NCBI RefSeq assembly: GCF_000425625.1
Contig: NZ_KE384410.1
Span: 1 to 48,002 of the forward strand
Length of the DNA stretch: 48,002 nucleotides
Origin: Stutzerimonas azotifigens DSM 17556
GTDB taxonomy: Bacteria; Pseudomonadota; Gammaproteobacteria; Pseudomonadales; Pseudomonadaceae
Reading direction: 5' to 3'
Of the stretch, positions 17,657-26,044 are shown in pieces. Under the pieces are notes generated by a model. The model worked only from the letters and a program-made list of their open reading frames with translations. It had not been told where the DNA came from and searched no databases. Both the position numbers and the translations under genes were made by a program. Position 1 is the stretch's first letter, and each line of letters starts with the position of its first letter.

Positions 17657-18597
17657 TGAAGATGATCACCCTGATTCTGTCTTTGCCCACCGAGAACGCC
17701 ACAGCCCGGCAACGGGTCTGGCGTGCCCTCAAGGCATCCGGCGCCGCCGTCCTGCGCGACGGTGTCTACCTGATGCCGGAACACGAAGATTGCCGCACCA
17801 CCCTGGAAGGGCTGGCGGCCGAAGTGCGCGAGGGAGGAGGGAGCGCCCATGTGCTGCACATCGAGGAGCCGGAGGGAGAGAGCTTCGTCGCCCTGTTCGA
17901 TCGCGGCGCTGAATTCACCGCCCTGTCAGCCGAAGTGGCACAGGTGCGGGAAACGCTGACCCCCGAGACCGTTCAAGACGCGCTCAAGCAAGTGCGCAAG
18001 CTGCGCAGGGCCTTCACCAATCTAATCGAAATCGACTTCTTCCCCGGCGAAGCGCAACGGCAGACGGATGCCGCCCTGTGTGAACTGGAACTGGCCTGTG
18101 CGCGGGCCTTGTCCCCGGACGAACCGCAGGCGATGAACGGCGTGATTGAGCGCCTGGGCCTGTCCGACTATCAGGGCCGTACCTGGGCGACGCGGCGCCG
18201 GCCCTGGGTGGACCGGCTGGCCAGCGCCTGGCTAATCCGCCGTTTCATCGACCCGCAGGCGCGGATTCTGTGGCTGGACAGTCCTGACGACTGCCCGCCC
18301 GACGCGCTGGGCTTCGATTTCGATGGTGCCACCTTCAGCCACATCGGTGGTCGCGTCACCTTCGAGGTGCTGGCTGTGAGTTTCGGGCTGGAACAGGCTG
18401 CCATCGCACGGCTTGGCCTACTGGTGCATTACCTCGATGTCGGTGGCATCCAGCCGCCCGAGGCGGTCGGCATCGAGAGCGTACTCGCCGGGCTGCGCGA
18501 AACCCTTACCCAAGACGATTCGCTGCTGGCCGCCGCATCTGCTGTCTTCGACGGCTTGCTCGCCAGCTTTGACAACAAAGGAGCAACCATAACGTGA
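17656..18597 (+). CDS. chrB: ChrB, chromate-responsive regulator
   Basis: The product is 313 residues. The N-terminal domain (about 1-150, starting MKMITLILSLPTENATARQR) and the C-terminal ChrB domain (about 165-300, with RRPWVDRLASAWLIRRFID) match ChrB, which is needed for chromate-dependent expression of the chr operon. The Arg/Lys-rich N-terminal half may contact DNA. The gene is first of four plus-strand genes chrB-chrA-chrC-chrF and overlaps chrA by 4 bases (GTGA). It lacks a ribosome-binding motif and is probably translated from a leaderless mRNA. Confidence 0.93.
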   Translation: MKMITLILSLPTENATARQRVWRALKASGAAVLRDGVYLMPEHEDCRTTLEGLAAEVREGGGSAHVLHIEEPEGESFVALFDRGAEFTALSAEVAQVRETLTPETVQDALKQVRKLRRAFTNLIEIDFFPGEAQRQTDAALCELELACARALSPDEPQAMNGVIERLGLSDYQGRTWATRRRPWVDRLASAWLIRRFIDPQARILWLDSPDDCPPDALGFDFDGATFSHIGGRVTFEVLAVSFGLEQAAIARLGLLVHYLDVGGIQPPEAVGIESVLAGLRETLTQDDSLLAAASAVFDGLLASFDNKGATIT

Positions 18598-19964
18598 CAA
18601 ATAACGTGACAGAAAGTTTGACGGAGGACGTTGTAGTGGCGGCTCCGCCGCCGGTCGGTTTTTGGGAGGCTTTTCGTCTCTGGCTAAAACTCGGTTTCAT
18701 CGGCTTCGGCGGCCCCGCCGGACAGATCGCCCTCATGCACCGGGAACTGGTCGAACAGCGCCGCTGGATCAGTGAACGCCGTTTCCTGCACGCGCTCAAC
18801 TACTGCATGCTGCTGCCGGGTCCGGAAGGGCAGCAGTTGGCCACCTACATGGGCTGGCTCATGCACCGTACCTGGGGAGGCATTGTGGCGGGCACCCTGT
18901 TTCTGCTGCCGGGGCTGGGCTTCCTGATCCTGTTGTCGTGGCTCTACATCGCCTACGGCGACACGGCCCTGGTGGCGGGACTGTTCTACGGCATCAAGCC
19001 CGCCATCACGGCGGTCGTGGTGCAGGCCGTGCATCGCATCGGCTCGCGGGCACTCAAGAACAGCGTGATGTGGGCCATTGCCGCCGCCGCTTTCGTGGCC
19101 ATCTTCGCGCTGAACGTGCCCTTCCCCTACATCGTTGCCGGCGCCGCACTGACCGGCTACATCGGCGGGCGCATTGCACCGCACAGGTTCAAGACGGGTG
19201 GTGGTCATGCCGCAGCGGACAAGTCCTACGGCCCGGCACTGATTGATGACGACACACCAACGCCCGAACATGCCCGATTCCGCTGGTCCGGCCTGTTGCG
19301 CGTGGCCGTCGCCGGCTTTCTCCTGTGGTTGATTCCCATGGCGCTGCTCACGGCAGGCTACGGCTGGGATCACAGCCTGACGCAGATGGGATGGTTCTTC
19401 ACCAAGGCGGCCCTGCTGACCTTCGGCGGCGCCTATGCGGTACTGCCCTACATCTACCAAGGCGCGGTTGGCCATTACGCCTGGCTCACCCCGACGCAGA
19501 TGATTGACGGCCTGGCCCTCGGCGAAGCGAATCCGGGGCCACTGATCATGGTGGTGGCTTTCGTCGCCTTCGTGGGCGCCTATGTGCAGGCGCTGTTCGG
19601 TCCCGACCTTCTGTTCGTCGCCGGTGCCGTCGCGGCGGCGCTGGTGACCTGGTTCACCTTCCTGCCTTCCTTCATTTTTATTCTCGCCGGCGGACCGCTC
19701 GTCGAATCGACCCACGGCAATCTTCGCTTCACGGCGCCCTTGACCGCCATCACCGCAGCCGTCGTCGGTGTGATCCTGAACCTGGCCGTGTTCTTCGCCT
19801 ATCACGTGCTATGGCCCGAGGGCCTGGCCGGGCGCTTCGACTGGATATCGGCGCTGATGGCGCTGGGAGCGGCTGTAGCCCTGTTCCGCTTCAAGCGCAG
19901 CGTCATCCAAGTCATTGCCGCCAGCGCTGTCGTGGGCCTGGTGTTGAAAACCCTGATTCTGTGA
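18594..19964 (+). CDS. chrA: ChrA, chromate efflux transporter
   Basis: The product is 456 residues, the long form of the CHR family. It has two homologous halves of several membrane helices each. The first contains FIGFGGPAGQIALMHRE and LLPGPEGQQLATYMG, the second contains LTFGGAYAVLPYIYQGAV and LGEANPGPLIMVV. ChrA exports chromate from the cytoplasm. Translation starts at GTG 18594, overlapping the chrB stop; a second in-frame GTG at 18606 is an alternative. It is complete, with no frameshift. Confidence 0.95.
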   Translation: MTNNVTESLTEDVVVAAPPPVGFWEAFRLWLKLGFIGFGGPAGQIALMHRELVEQRRWISERRFLHALNYCMLLPGPEGQQLATYMGWLMHRTWGGIVAGTLFLLPGLGFLILLSWLYIAYGDTALVAGLFYGIKPAITAVVVQAVHRIGSRALKNSVMWAIAAAAFVAIFALNVPFPYIVAGAALTGYIGGRIAPHRFKTGGGHAAADKSYGPALIDDDTPTPEHARFRWSGLLRVAVAGFLLWLIPMALLTAGYGWDHSLTQMGWFFTKAALLTFGGAYAVLPYIYQGAVGHYAWLTPTQMIDGLALGEANPGPLIMVVAFVAFVGAYVQALFGPDLLFVAGAVAAALVTWFTFLPSFIFILAGGPLVESTHGNLRFTAPLTAITAAVVGVILNLAVFFAYHVLWPEGLAGRFDWISALMALGAAVALFRFKRSVIQVIAASAVVGLVLKTLIL

Positions 19965-19975
19965 GGAACGAAGCC

Positions 19976-20575
19976 ATGTCACTTGAAATACGCGCCTTGC
20001 CAATTGATCCAACCAGTCTCAGGGGTCTATCGGAACGACTGATTGTCAGCCACCATGAAAACAACTATTCAGGCGCGGTCAAAAGACTCAATGCCATTCG
20101 CAGAAAGCTCGCAGAACTTGATTACTTGAATGAGGCTGGATTTCTGATCAATGGCCTCAAGCGAGAAGAACTGGTGGCCTACAACTCGATGGTGCTGCAT
20201 GAAGTGTACTTTGCGGCGCTGGGCGGTGATGGCCAGTTGCCGCCCGGCGACTTACGGGACGCCATTGAGCGCGACTTCGGAAGTCTGGCTCGCTGGCAAA
20301 CCGAGTTCTCTGCAATGGGCAAAGCATTGGCGGGGGGTTCTGGCTGGGTGCTGTTGGTCTGGTCACCGCGTGATGGTCGGCTCAGCAATCAATGGGGATC
20401 TGATCACTGTCACGCCATGGCAGGGGGAACGCCCATACTGGCCCTGGATATGTATGAACACGCCTACCACATCGACTACGGCGCGAAGGCAGCAGCCTAT
20501 GTAGATGCATTTATGGAAAATATCCTGTGGGATGAAGTGGCCAACCGATATATCCAGTGCGCCCGGACAGCCTGA
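19976..20575 (+). CDS. chrC: ChrC, Fe/Mn superoxide dismutase-like protein
   Basis: The product is 199 residues, an Fe/Mn superoxide dismutase. Metal-ligand candidates are His 26 or 27, His 75, Asp 158 and His 162, the last two within DMYEHAYHIDYG. In chr operons this enzyme (ChrC) removes superoxide produced during chromate reduction. The ATG at 19976 follows chrA by 11 bases and has AGGAACGAAG upstream. The frame extends further upstream inside chrA, but only this start gives the conserved N-terminus. Confidence 0.92.
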   Translation: MSLEIRALPIDPTSLRGLSERLIVSHHENNYSGAVKRLNAIRRKLAELDYLNEAGFLINGLKREELVAYNSMVLHEVYFAALGGDGQLPPGDLRDAIERDFGSLARWQTEFSAMGKALAGGSGWVLLVWSPRDGRLSNQWGSDHCHAMAGGTPILALDMYEHAYHIDYGAKAAAYVDAFMENILWDEVANRYIQCARTA

Positions 20576-20636
20576 TCAGCATCTGCGCTTTGATGAAGGG
20601 TTCGATCAAGTCAGCCGAGTCACGAAGGAGGCAATG

Positions 20637-21086
20637 ATGAAGTGGATTACACGTGAACGTCCCAAAATCGACCGTATCGCTTGTCCCTGGCTAATTCTGC
20701 GCTTCATCGACCATGATGCCGAGTTCCTTTACGTACCCGCATCAGAGGTTCTAGCCATTGCAGAGAAAACGGGTGCGATACCCTATGACATCCCAGGAGT
20801 AGAGTTTAGCCACGTCGGGGAGCAATGCAGCTTCGATGCCTTCTTGGCAAAGTACCAGCTAACCGAACCAGCACTCGTGCAGTTGGCCAACATCGTGCGC
20901 GGTGCCGACACTTCACGCCTCGAACTCACACCACAATCGGCGGGCCTCTACGCGATCTCGCTCGGCCTATCGCGCATGTTCGTGGACGACCACGAGATGC
21001 TGCGCCACGGCCTGGTGATGTATGACGCCCTCTATGCTTGGAACCGAGAGGGTCAAGACGAAACCCATAACTGGCCGCCTGCCTGA
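20637..21086 (+). CDS. chrF: ChrF-like protein, stand-alone ChrB C-terminal domain
   Basis: The product is 149 residues and is homologous to the C-terminal half of ChrB. RERPKIDRIACPWLILRFID here aligns with RRRPWVDRLASAWLIRRFID in ChrB, and FSHVGEQCSFDAF aligns with FSHIGGRVTFEVL. Such small ChrB-domain proteins end chrBACF operons and are thought to regulate them. AGGAGG lies 5 bases before the ATG at 20637; an ATG three bases earlier is too close to it. The biochemical role is not established. Confidence 0.85.
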   Translation: MKWITRERPKIDRIACPWLILRFIDHDAEFLYVPASEVLAIAEKTGAIPYDIPGVEFSHVGEQCSFDAFLAKYQLTEPALVQLANIVRGADTSRLELTPQSAGLYAISLGLSRMFVDDHEMLRHGLVMYDALYAWNREGQDETHNWPPA

Positions 21087-21320
21087 ATGAACCCAAGCCC
21101 TTGGGATCAACAACCCCCAGGCGGCCTGGCAACACATTGAATCAGGAAGTGCCCTTTCGAATAGGCTGGCACTCCACTTCCGATGTCAGCTAGCAACGCA
21201 CGACGTTCGTGAGGCTGCGATAGGAATATTCTGCGTATGCCAGACAGATTTCTATAACCAAGCTCTTTATGACAAGACCTGCGGTTTCATGTTGACGCTG
21301 GATGGATCTATATCAGGAGA
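21087..21320. other. Gap between chr operon and relaxase gene
   Basis: This stretch has no supported gene. Apart from a short CCAAG/CTTGG palindrome just after chrF, which is a weak terminator candidate, I see nothing. It probably contains the right-hand scar of the chr insertion, because sequence composition changes here from cargo to backbone. Confidence 0.5.
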
Positions 21321-23306
21321 TCAGCCAACGGCAGGCCCACGCTGCCGTCCTATCTCCCAGGACACCCCGCCGCCGCGCACCGTAGCGGCAAGCTGCTGGC
21401 CCAGCCGCTGCTCGACCACCGGCCGCCACGGCACCAGACTGAACCCCTTGCCGTCATCGAGCATGGCGTAGCGCCCGCTGGCGAGCATGACGCTGCGCCG
21501 GTAGATACCGGCCACGCGCTGACCGTCACCCGCAGGCCGATATTCCAGGCCGGTTTCGGCCGCAATGTCCCTGGCGGCCTGCGCCAGCTCCCGATTGCGC
21601 AGCGTGCCCAGCAGATTGCGCGCCAGGATCACGCGCTGCCCACGCCGCTCTGCCAGCCCCTGTTCGGCCAGGAAGTCGGCACGGTGCTGCATCGCCTGTT
21701 TGGCCTCGCTGCCAAAACCCAGGTCACCCAGCCCCGACCCGCCACCGATCAACTGCTGGTCGAGCCAAGTGGCACCGATCACGCGGGCCTGCCGCTCGAT
21801 GGGCAGGTGCGATTTCAGTTCCACCGCCACGCCGCCCAGGCGCTGCGCGTCATAGCGGCGGCCCTGTTCGGCCAGGTCGTTCGGCACCTTCCATAGCCCC
21901 TCGGCCACGCGCTCCACGATGCCGGCGCGGCGCAGGGCTTCCAGCCGGCGGACGTGGGCCGCGACGACTTCGTGCGAATCGCGGCCCGGCACGGCCTGAC
22001 CCTGCGCGACGGCCAGGTGGTGGTCAGTGCGGTACAGGCCATCGCTCGCCAGCGCGGCGATGTTCTTGTCGGCCGCGCGCACGTCGGCCGACCCCTTCAC
22101 CTCCACCACGGCGCCAGTCGGGTAGTTCGCCAGCTCGTCGCGGGCATTGAGCGCGACGTAGTGGGCCTTGCCGTCCACGCCGTCGATGACCAGATAGCCC
22201 CGGTCGCGCAGCTCGTCGGCCAGTCCCTTCGCGGCCACGCGGCCGAGGATGGTTCGGCCCTCGTCGCCCGGCTCGAACACCGCCAGTTCGCGCGGCTCGC
22301 CGCGCATCGCCCGCTGCATGGTGCGGATGATGTCGCCACGTTCGCCCAGGGCGCGCAGGGTCTTTTCCGCGTCGGCATGGACGGCCCAGGTGCCCGGCTG
22401 CATCTCGTCGGCCAGGCCCAGGCGCTGCAAGCGTTGCAGCCGGCCGATCAGCAGCAGGCGCTGGCGTTGCAGCCCAGGTTCGTTGAACCGTTCGATCTGC
22501 ACCCGACCATCCTCGCCGGCCTCTCGTTGCAGGGTACGGTCGAGGCTCGTCCACCGTTCCTGCTCCACCTCGCGTTGCAAGGTCTGCTGGATCTCCAGCT
22601 CGGTGCGCGGCCCCAGCCATTCGGTCGCCAGTTCGGCGGCGCGATGGCGGAAGCCATCGGCGATGTAGTCGCCCGCGATGATGAGGTCTTTGCCGGTGTC
22701 GTCGCGTCCGCGCACGACGATGTGCGTGTGCGGGTTGTCGGTGTTCCAGTGGTTGACGGCTACCCAATCGAGGCCCATGCCCAGGTCGGCCTCCATGCGG
22801 CCCATGAGGTGCCGCGTGTAGGTGCGCAGGTCTTCCAGCTCGGCGCCGTCCTCGGGCGAGAGGATGAAGCGGAAGTGATGCCGGTCGTCGGCGCAGCGTT
22901 CCTTGAAGGCGTCGAGGTCGGCGGCATCGGTCTGCGGCCCGTAGGCTTGGCCCGGCTCGCCATCGCGGCCTACGCCATCGCGCTCGATGTAGCGCAGGTG
23001 CTTGGCGAGCGACTGCGGGCTGGCCTGGCGCTGGTTGACCAGCAGCGTCTTGATGGTCACGCGCCGCGACATGGGCGTCAGCTTCGCCCCGGCGAAGCGC
23101 GCCGCCGTGTGGCCGCGACCCAGGCGCGAGCCGGGCCGCTGGCCCGTGCCCCTCCCGGAGCCGCCGGCAGCACCAGGACGACGCACCGACGACTTGCCGC
23201 TGCTGGCCTTGCCTGCCTGCTTGAGCACCTTGGAGACGAAGCCCTGGCCCCGGTTCTTCGGGGCGCTGGGGCGGATGCGGAAATCATCGTCGCGGCGGTC
23301 GGTCAT
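21321..23306 (-). CDS. VirD2-like relaxase with DUF3363 region
   Basis: The product is 661 residues. A basic Gly/Arg/Ser-rich N-terminus (1-80) precedes the relaxase core. The core has Tyr 106 in LRYIERDGVGRDG as the likely nucleophile, HHFRFILS at 143-150, and the metal-binding 3-His motif around NHWNTDNPHTHIVV (His 186, 193, 195). The C-terminal half matches the DUF3363 region. This is the Tn4371-type relaxase (called rlxS or traI in related elements), which nicks oriT and pilots the strand. Its start overlaps a 151-codon frame upstream as ATGA, and two strong hairpins lie just upstream. Confidence 0.93.
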   Translation of the reverse strand: MTDRRDDDFRIRPSAPKNRGQGFVSKVLKQAGKASSGKSSVRRPGAAGGSGRGTGQRPGSRLGRGHTAARFAGAKLTPMSRRVTIKTLLVNQRQASPQSLAKHLRYIERDGVGRDGEPGQAYGPQTDAADLDAFKERCADDRHHFRFILSPEDGAELEDLRTYTRHLMGRMEADLGMGLDWVAVNHWNTDNPHTHIVVRGRDDTGKDLIIAGDYIADGFRHRAAELATEWLGPRTELEIQQTLQREVEQERWTSLDRTLQREAGEDGRVQIERFNEPGLQRQRLLLIGRLQRLQRLGLADEMQPGTWAVHADAEKTLRALGERGDIIRTMQRAMRGEPRELAVFEPGDEGRTILGRVAAKGLADELRDRGYLVIDGVDGKAHYVALNARDELANYPTGAVVEVKGSADVRAADKNIAALASDGLYRTDHHLAVAQGQAVPGRDSHEVVAAHVRRLEALRRAGIVERVAEGLWKVPNDLAEQGRRYDAQRLGGVAVELKSHLPIERQARVIGATWLDQQLIGGGSGLGDLGFGSEAKQAMQHRADFLAEQGLAERRGQRVILARNLLGTLRNRELAQAARDIAAETGLEYRPAGDGQRVAGIYRRSVMLASGRYAMLDDGKGFSLVPWRPVVEQRLGQQLAATVRGGGVSWEIGRQRGPAVG

Positions 23307-23758
23307 GGCTGCGCCCCCTGCAAGCTCTGGCGTGTCCGGTCGTGCGAAGCACGCGGACACGCCCGCATCGGCGCGGGCTTCGCGCCCCACGCGGCACGGC
23401 GGCGAAGCCGCTCCGTGCCGCGCAACCCCCATGTGCAGACTGGCTTTCGACGCGGCCCGGTGCCGCGTCCTTTTGTCTTGCCTTCCGCCTTTGCCCCTCG
23501 CTGTCGCTCCGGGCGTCGGCGGCCCGGCGGCGCTGCGCTGCTTGCAGCCAGCCCGCCGGCGAACGCGCCAATGGCCGCAGGCCGGGCGCGTTCGAGGCAA
23601 GACACCTGCACGCTGGACGGCTGCGCCGGATGTTGCGCGAGGCGCGGCGCGAATGCGCCCGCGCTGCACGCGCGACGACACGGCGGCAGCCACTGGAACG
23701 ACATGCTCGATGGCACGACGAGAGGCACGGCAACGTGCAGCGAATCGACGGCCATCAT
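23303..23758 (-). CDS. Doubtful ATGA-linked frame between traF and relaxase
   Basis: This 151-codon frame overlaps the traF stop at its start and the relaxase ATG at its end, both as ATGA, which is the pattern of coupled genes. The product (MMAVDSLHVAVPLVVPSSMS..., then strongly Arg/Ala/Pro-rich) resembles no family I know, and its composition looks like noncoding GC-rich sequence. Two perfect hairpins lie inside it. It may be a real small gene, a translational bridge that lets ribosomes reach the relaxase start, or chance. I favour an oriT region that remains open for coupling. Confidence 0.35.
   Translation of the reverse strand: MMAVDSLHVAVPLVVPSSMSFQWLPPCRRACSAGAFAPRLAQHPAQPSSVQVSCLERARPAAIGAFAGGLAASSAAPPGRRRPERQRGAKAEGKTKGRGTGPRRKPVCTWGLRGTERLRRRAAWGAKPAPMRACPRASHDRTRQSLQGAQP
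23329..23422. other. Candidate oriT with two perfect hairpins
   Basis: Hairpin 1 has 10-base arms GGCGTGTCCG (23329-23338) and CGGACACGCC (23354-23363) with a nested CGTGC/GCACG stem. Hairpin 2 has 10-base arms CGCGGCACGG (23390-23399) and CCGTGCCGCG (23413-23422) with a nested CGGC/GCCG stem. They begin 23 bases upstream of the relaxase ATG. Relaxases commonly nick next to an inverted repeat near their own gene, so this is the best oriT candidate in the window. The nick site was not identified. Confidence 0.55.
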
Positions 23759-24354
23759 GGGCGTGTCTCCAGCCAGACCGGGTGCGCGACGCCGATCACG
23801 GCGGATGCGCTGACCGGGCCGAAATAGCGGCTGTCGAACGATGCCGGATTGGTCACGCTCAACAGGAACAGCTCGCCCGGTTCGAGGCGGCGGCAAAGCT
23901 GCAAGGATGGCAGCGGCCGGCCCAGCCGGTCGGCAGGCAGCGAGGCGGCCGCAGGCACGCCGTCGATGCGTACCTGCCCGGCGACCATGCAAACGTGTTG
24001 CGGCGCGACCGCGCCCACACGTTTGAGCAGCGGAACGCGGGTCGGCAGGTAGCCGCGCTGCGCAGCCAGCATGGCGGCCCTGTCGGGCAGCGGCACCAGC
24101 ACGATGCTGTCCACGGACAACGGACGTGGCAGCGAGGCGGTGCGCGGGTCGAACGGTTCGATGCGATACCAGCCGACCGCCACGCTGTCGGACGGGTTGT
24201 AGGTCAGACGCGGCAGCGGCGACACGAAAGCCGCCCAGGCCAGCGCAGCGAGGCCGACGGCAGCGAAGCCCGCCAGCACGATGCGAACGCGCAGGCGCGA
24301 GCGAGGATGCGGCGCGGCTTCGTGCGTGCATGTGGTGTTGGATTGGGTCGTCAT
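23755..24354 (-). CDS. traF: TraF, conjugation signal peptidase (S26-like)
   Basis: The product is 199 residues. One membrane segment (about 23-43) is followed by an S26 peptidase domain with Ser 57 in NPSDSVAVGWYRI and Lys 111 in LLKRVGA as the Ser/Lys dyad. In RP4-like systems TraF processes and cyclises the TrbC pilin, and trbC is present here at 11325-11708. The gene overlaps the DUF2840 gene by 4 bases. Confidence 0.92.
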   Translation of the reverse strand: MTTQSNTTCTHEAAPHPRSRLRVRIVLAGFAAVGLAALAWAAFVSPLPRLTYNPSDSVAVGWYRIEPFDPRTASLPRPLSVDSIVLVPLPDRAAMLAAQRGYLPTRVPLLKRVGAVAPQHVCMVAGQVRIDGVPAAASLPADRLGRPLPSLQLCRRLEPGELFLLSVTNPASFDSRYFGPVSASAVIGVAHPVWLETRP

Positions 24355-24908
24355 GGCAGCGCCTTTCCGGCCAGCCAGGCGGCGTGCCGCTCGGCGGTGT
24401 ATTCGGGCAGCGCCAGGCGGGCCGCCAGACGGTTGCCCAGCGTGCGCCAGTACGCGGGCGACACGTCGATGGCGGCGATGCCTTGCCCTTCGATGCCGTC
24501 GATGCGTTCCAGCACGGCAGGCACCGCGTTTTCGCCTTCGGCGTGCAGCAGCAGGCGTGCGCCCGGCCGCACGCCGGGGATGCGCTGCATGTCGTCCAGC
24601 GGCGTGGCGGCTTGCATCACCATGAGTTGCCAGCGGATCGTGCCGTAGTCGTTTGCTTCCCAGCGCACGCGGCAGAACATTGCACGCGGCAGGAACACCG
24701 CGCAGCGCCGCCAGCGGTCGAGCCGCAGCGTGCGCGCCGGCTCGCCGAAGCGCAGGTAGAGCTTGAAGCGCGGTTCGATGTAGGCGAGCGATACGCGAGT
24801 CAGCGGCACGCTGCCAGCTTGGTCGGCGAGCGTCGAAAGCGAAGGCGGCGGCGCAGCAGCCGGTGCAGCCGTCGCCGCATGAGCGGCAGGCAAGGCGGAT
24901 CCGTTCAT
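24351..24908 (-). CDS. DUF2840 family protein
   Basis: The product is 185 residues. After an Ala-rich N-terminus of about 35 residues comes a conserved domain (LTRVSLAYIEPRFKLYLRFG to the end) matching DUF2840, a family found almost only next to traF in Tn4371-type ICEs. No catalytic motif or membrane segment is visible. It is translated in a chain with the small gene upstream and traF downstream, so a role in relaxosome or peptidase function is possible. Confidence 0.85.
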   Translation of the reverse strand: MNGSALPAAHAATAAPAAAPPPSLSTLADQAGSVPLTRVSLAYIEPRFKLYLRFGEPARTLRLDRWRRCAVFLPRAMFCRVRWEANDYGTIRWQLMVMQAATPLDDMQRIPGVRPGARLLLHAEGENAVPAVLERIDGIEGQGIAAIDVSPAYWRTLGNRLAARLALPEYTAERHAAWLAGKALP

Positions 24909-25168
24909 GGCAGGTTCTCCGGGCGCTTGTCGGGAAACTCCCGCTCCAGCAGGCCGCGCAGCAGTTCGGCCACGGTCACGCCCTGGCCGAAGGCGGCGAT
25001 CTTGATGCGCGCGCGCAGCGCAGGCGTCACGTCGAGCGTCAGGCGTGCGGTGTAGAGGTCGCCTTTGTTGAGTGCATCGGCATCGCCCTGGCGAATCCAC
25101 GCCTCGGCGTGCGGATTCGCGGGCGGACGTGCGCCGATGCCGACGCGCTTGCTGCGCGGGCTGCTCAT
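24905..25168 (-). CDS. Small ParA partner, ribbon-helix-helix-like
   Basis: The product is 87 residues. A basic N-terminus (MSSPRSKRVGIGARPPANPH) is followed by a segment reading as strand-helix-helix (YTARLTLDVTPALRARIKIA then VTVAELLRGLLEREF), consistent with a ribbon-helix-helix DNA-binding fold. It overlaps the parA stop by 4 bases. Small basic partners of ParA often bind centromere-like sites, so a ParG-like role is reasonable. An upstream ATG at 25177 is possible, but coupling favours 25168. Confidence 0.75.
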   Translation of the reverse strand: MSSPRSKRVGIGARPPANPHAEAWIRQGDADALNKGDLYTARLTLDVTPALRARIKIAAFGQGVTVAELLRGLLEREFPDKRPENLP

Positions 25169-25803
25169 GTCGGCCACCGCAGCAGTTCATCGGTGAGCAC
25201 GGCAATCTCGCGTGCGGCGGCGCTGTCGGGCGCGGTTTCGCGGGCGAGCCGGCCAGCGGCCACGCTGTCGGCGAAGACGATGCGCTGGCGCACTTCGCTG
25301 TGCAGCGCCGGCAGCGGCTGTTCGGCCAGCGATTGCCGTGCTTCCCTGCCGATGATGGTGGTACTGACGCGCCGATTGATGACGAAGGCCGCGCGCAGCG
25401 CAGGCCGGAACACCTGTGCCTCGCGGATCAGCGCCACCATCTCGGCGCTGGCCCAAAGGTCATACGGGCTGGGCTGCACGGGAATCAGCACGCGCTCGGC
25501 CGCCAGCAGCGCGGAACGCGCCAGGGCGGCGATGCGCGGCGGGCCGTCGATGATGATGTGATCGGCGCGGCGGGCCAGCTCCGGCGCTTCCTGATGCAGC
25601 GTTTCGCGGGCGAGGCCCACGGCGCTGAACAGCCGTGGCAAGCCCTGCTGGCTTCTGCGCTGCGTCCAGTCCAGCGAAGAACCCTGCGGGTCGGCGTCCA
25701 GCAGGATGACGTGCAGCCCGCGCATCGCCAGCTCGCCCGCGATGTGGGTAGCGAGTGTGGTCTTGCCGACGCCGCCTTTCTGGTTGAGAAACGCGAAGAT
25801 CAT
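25165..25803 (-). CDS. parA: ParA-family partition ATPase
   Basis: The product is 212 residues. The deviant Walker A motif NQKGGVGKTT at 7-16 and the Walker B-like HIIIDGPP identify a short ParA/MinD-type ATPase, without the N-terminal HTH of longer ParA proteins. It should act in stabilising the replicating form of the element. It starts directly next to the iteron region, and its product is paired with the small gene downstream. Confidence 0.95.
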   Translation of the reverse strand: MIFAFLNQKGGVGKTTLATHIAGELAMRGLHVILLDADPQGSSLDWTQRRSQQGLPRLFSAVGLARETLHQEAPELARRADHIIIDGPPRIAALARSALLAAERVLIPVQPSPYDLWASAEMVALIREAQVFRPALRAAFVINRRVSTTIIGREARQSLAEQPLPALHSEVRQRIVFADSVAAGRLARETAPDSAAAREIAVLTDELLRWPT

Positions 25804-26044
25804 GGCGCGGCCCTCCCTGCTGGAAAGCCGGCCTGGCCGTGCCGTTTCGTGGTTGTCCACCGAAACGACGCGTTTCTACTAAAAGTTAGAGATTTATAGT
25901 TAGGTAAGTTAGAGGGGTCGCAAACCCGCGCCGTTACTGGCTTTGCGGCGTTTTCGTACTCCTGATAGCACGATAGGCGTACTCCCGATAGCACGATACC
26001 CGGCACTCCTGATAGCACGAGGCCGTCCACAGCTTTTCCCGCAG
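25804..26044. other. Putative replication origin (oriV) of the ICE
   Basis: Between repA and parA there are three iterons (25956-26022), DnaA-box-like words TTATCCCC and TTTTCCC near 26034-26052, and an AT-rich stretch at about 25875-25915. RepA plus iterons plus an AT-rich unwinding zone is the standard layout of an iteron-controlled origin. The parA promoter should also lie here. Confidence 0.65.
25956..26022. repeat. Three iterons downstream of repA
   Basis: Three direct repeats of about 20 bases start at 25956, 25979 and 26003, with spacing of 23 and 24 bases (about two helical turns). The common core is ACTCCTGATAGCACGA, with one C/T change in copy 2. Regular spacing on one face of the helix is typical of initiator-binding iterons. 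RepA, encoded at 26045-26902, is the expected ligand. Confidence 0.85.

Noticed and set aside
25956..26022. CRISPR array
   Set aside because: The three repeats have only 3-4 bases between them and no spacers, and lie next to repA, so they are iterons. No CRISPR array or cas gene was seen in the window.
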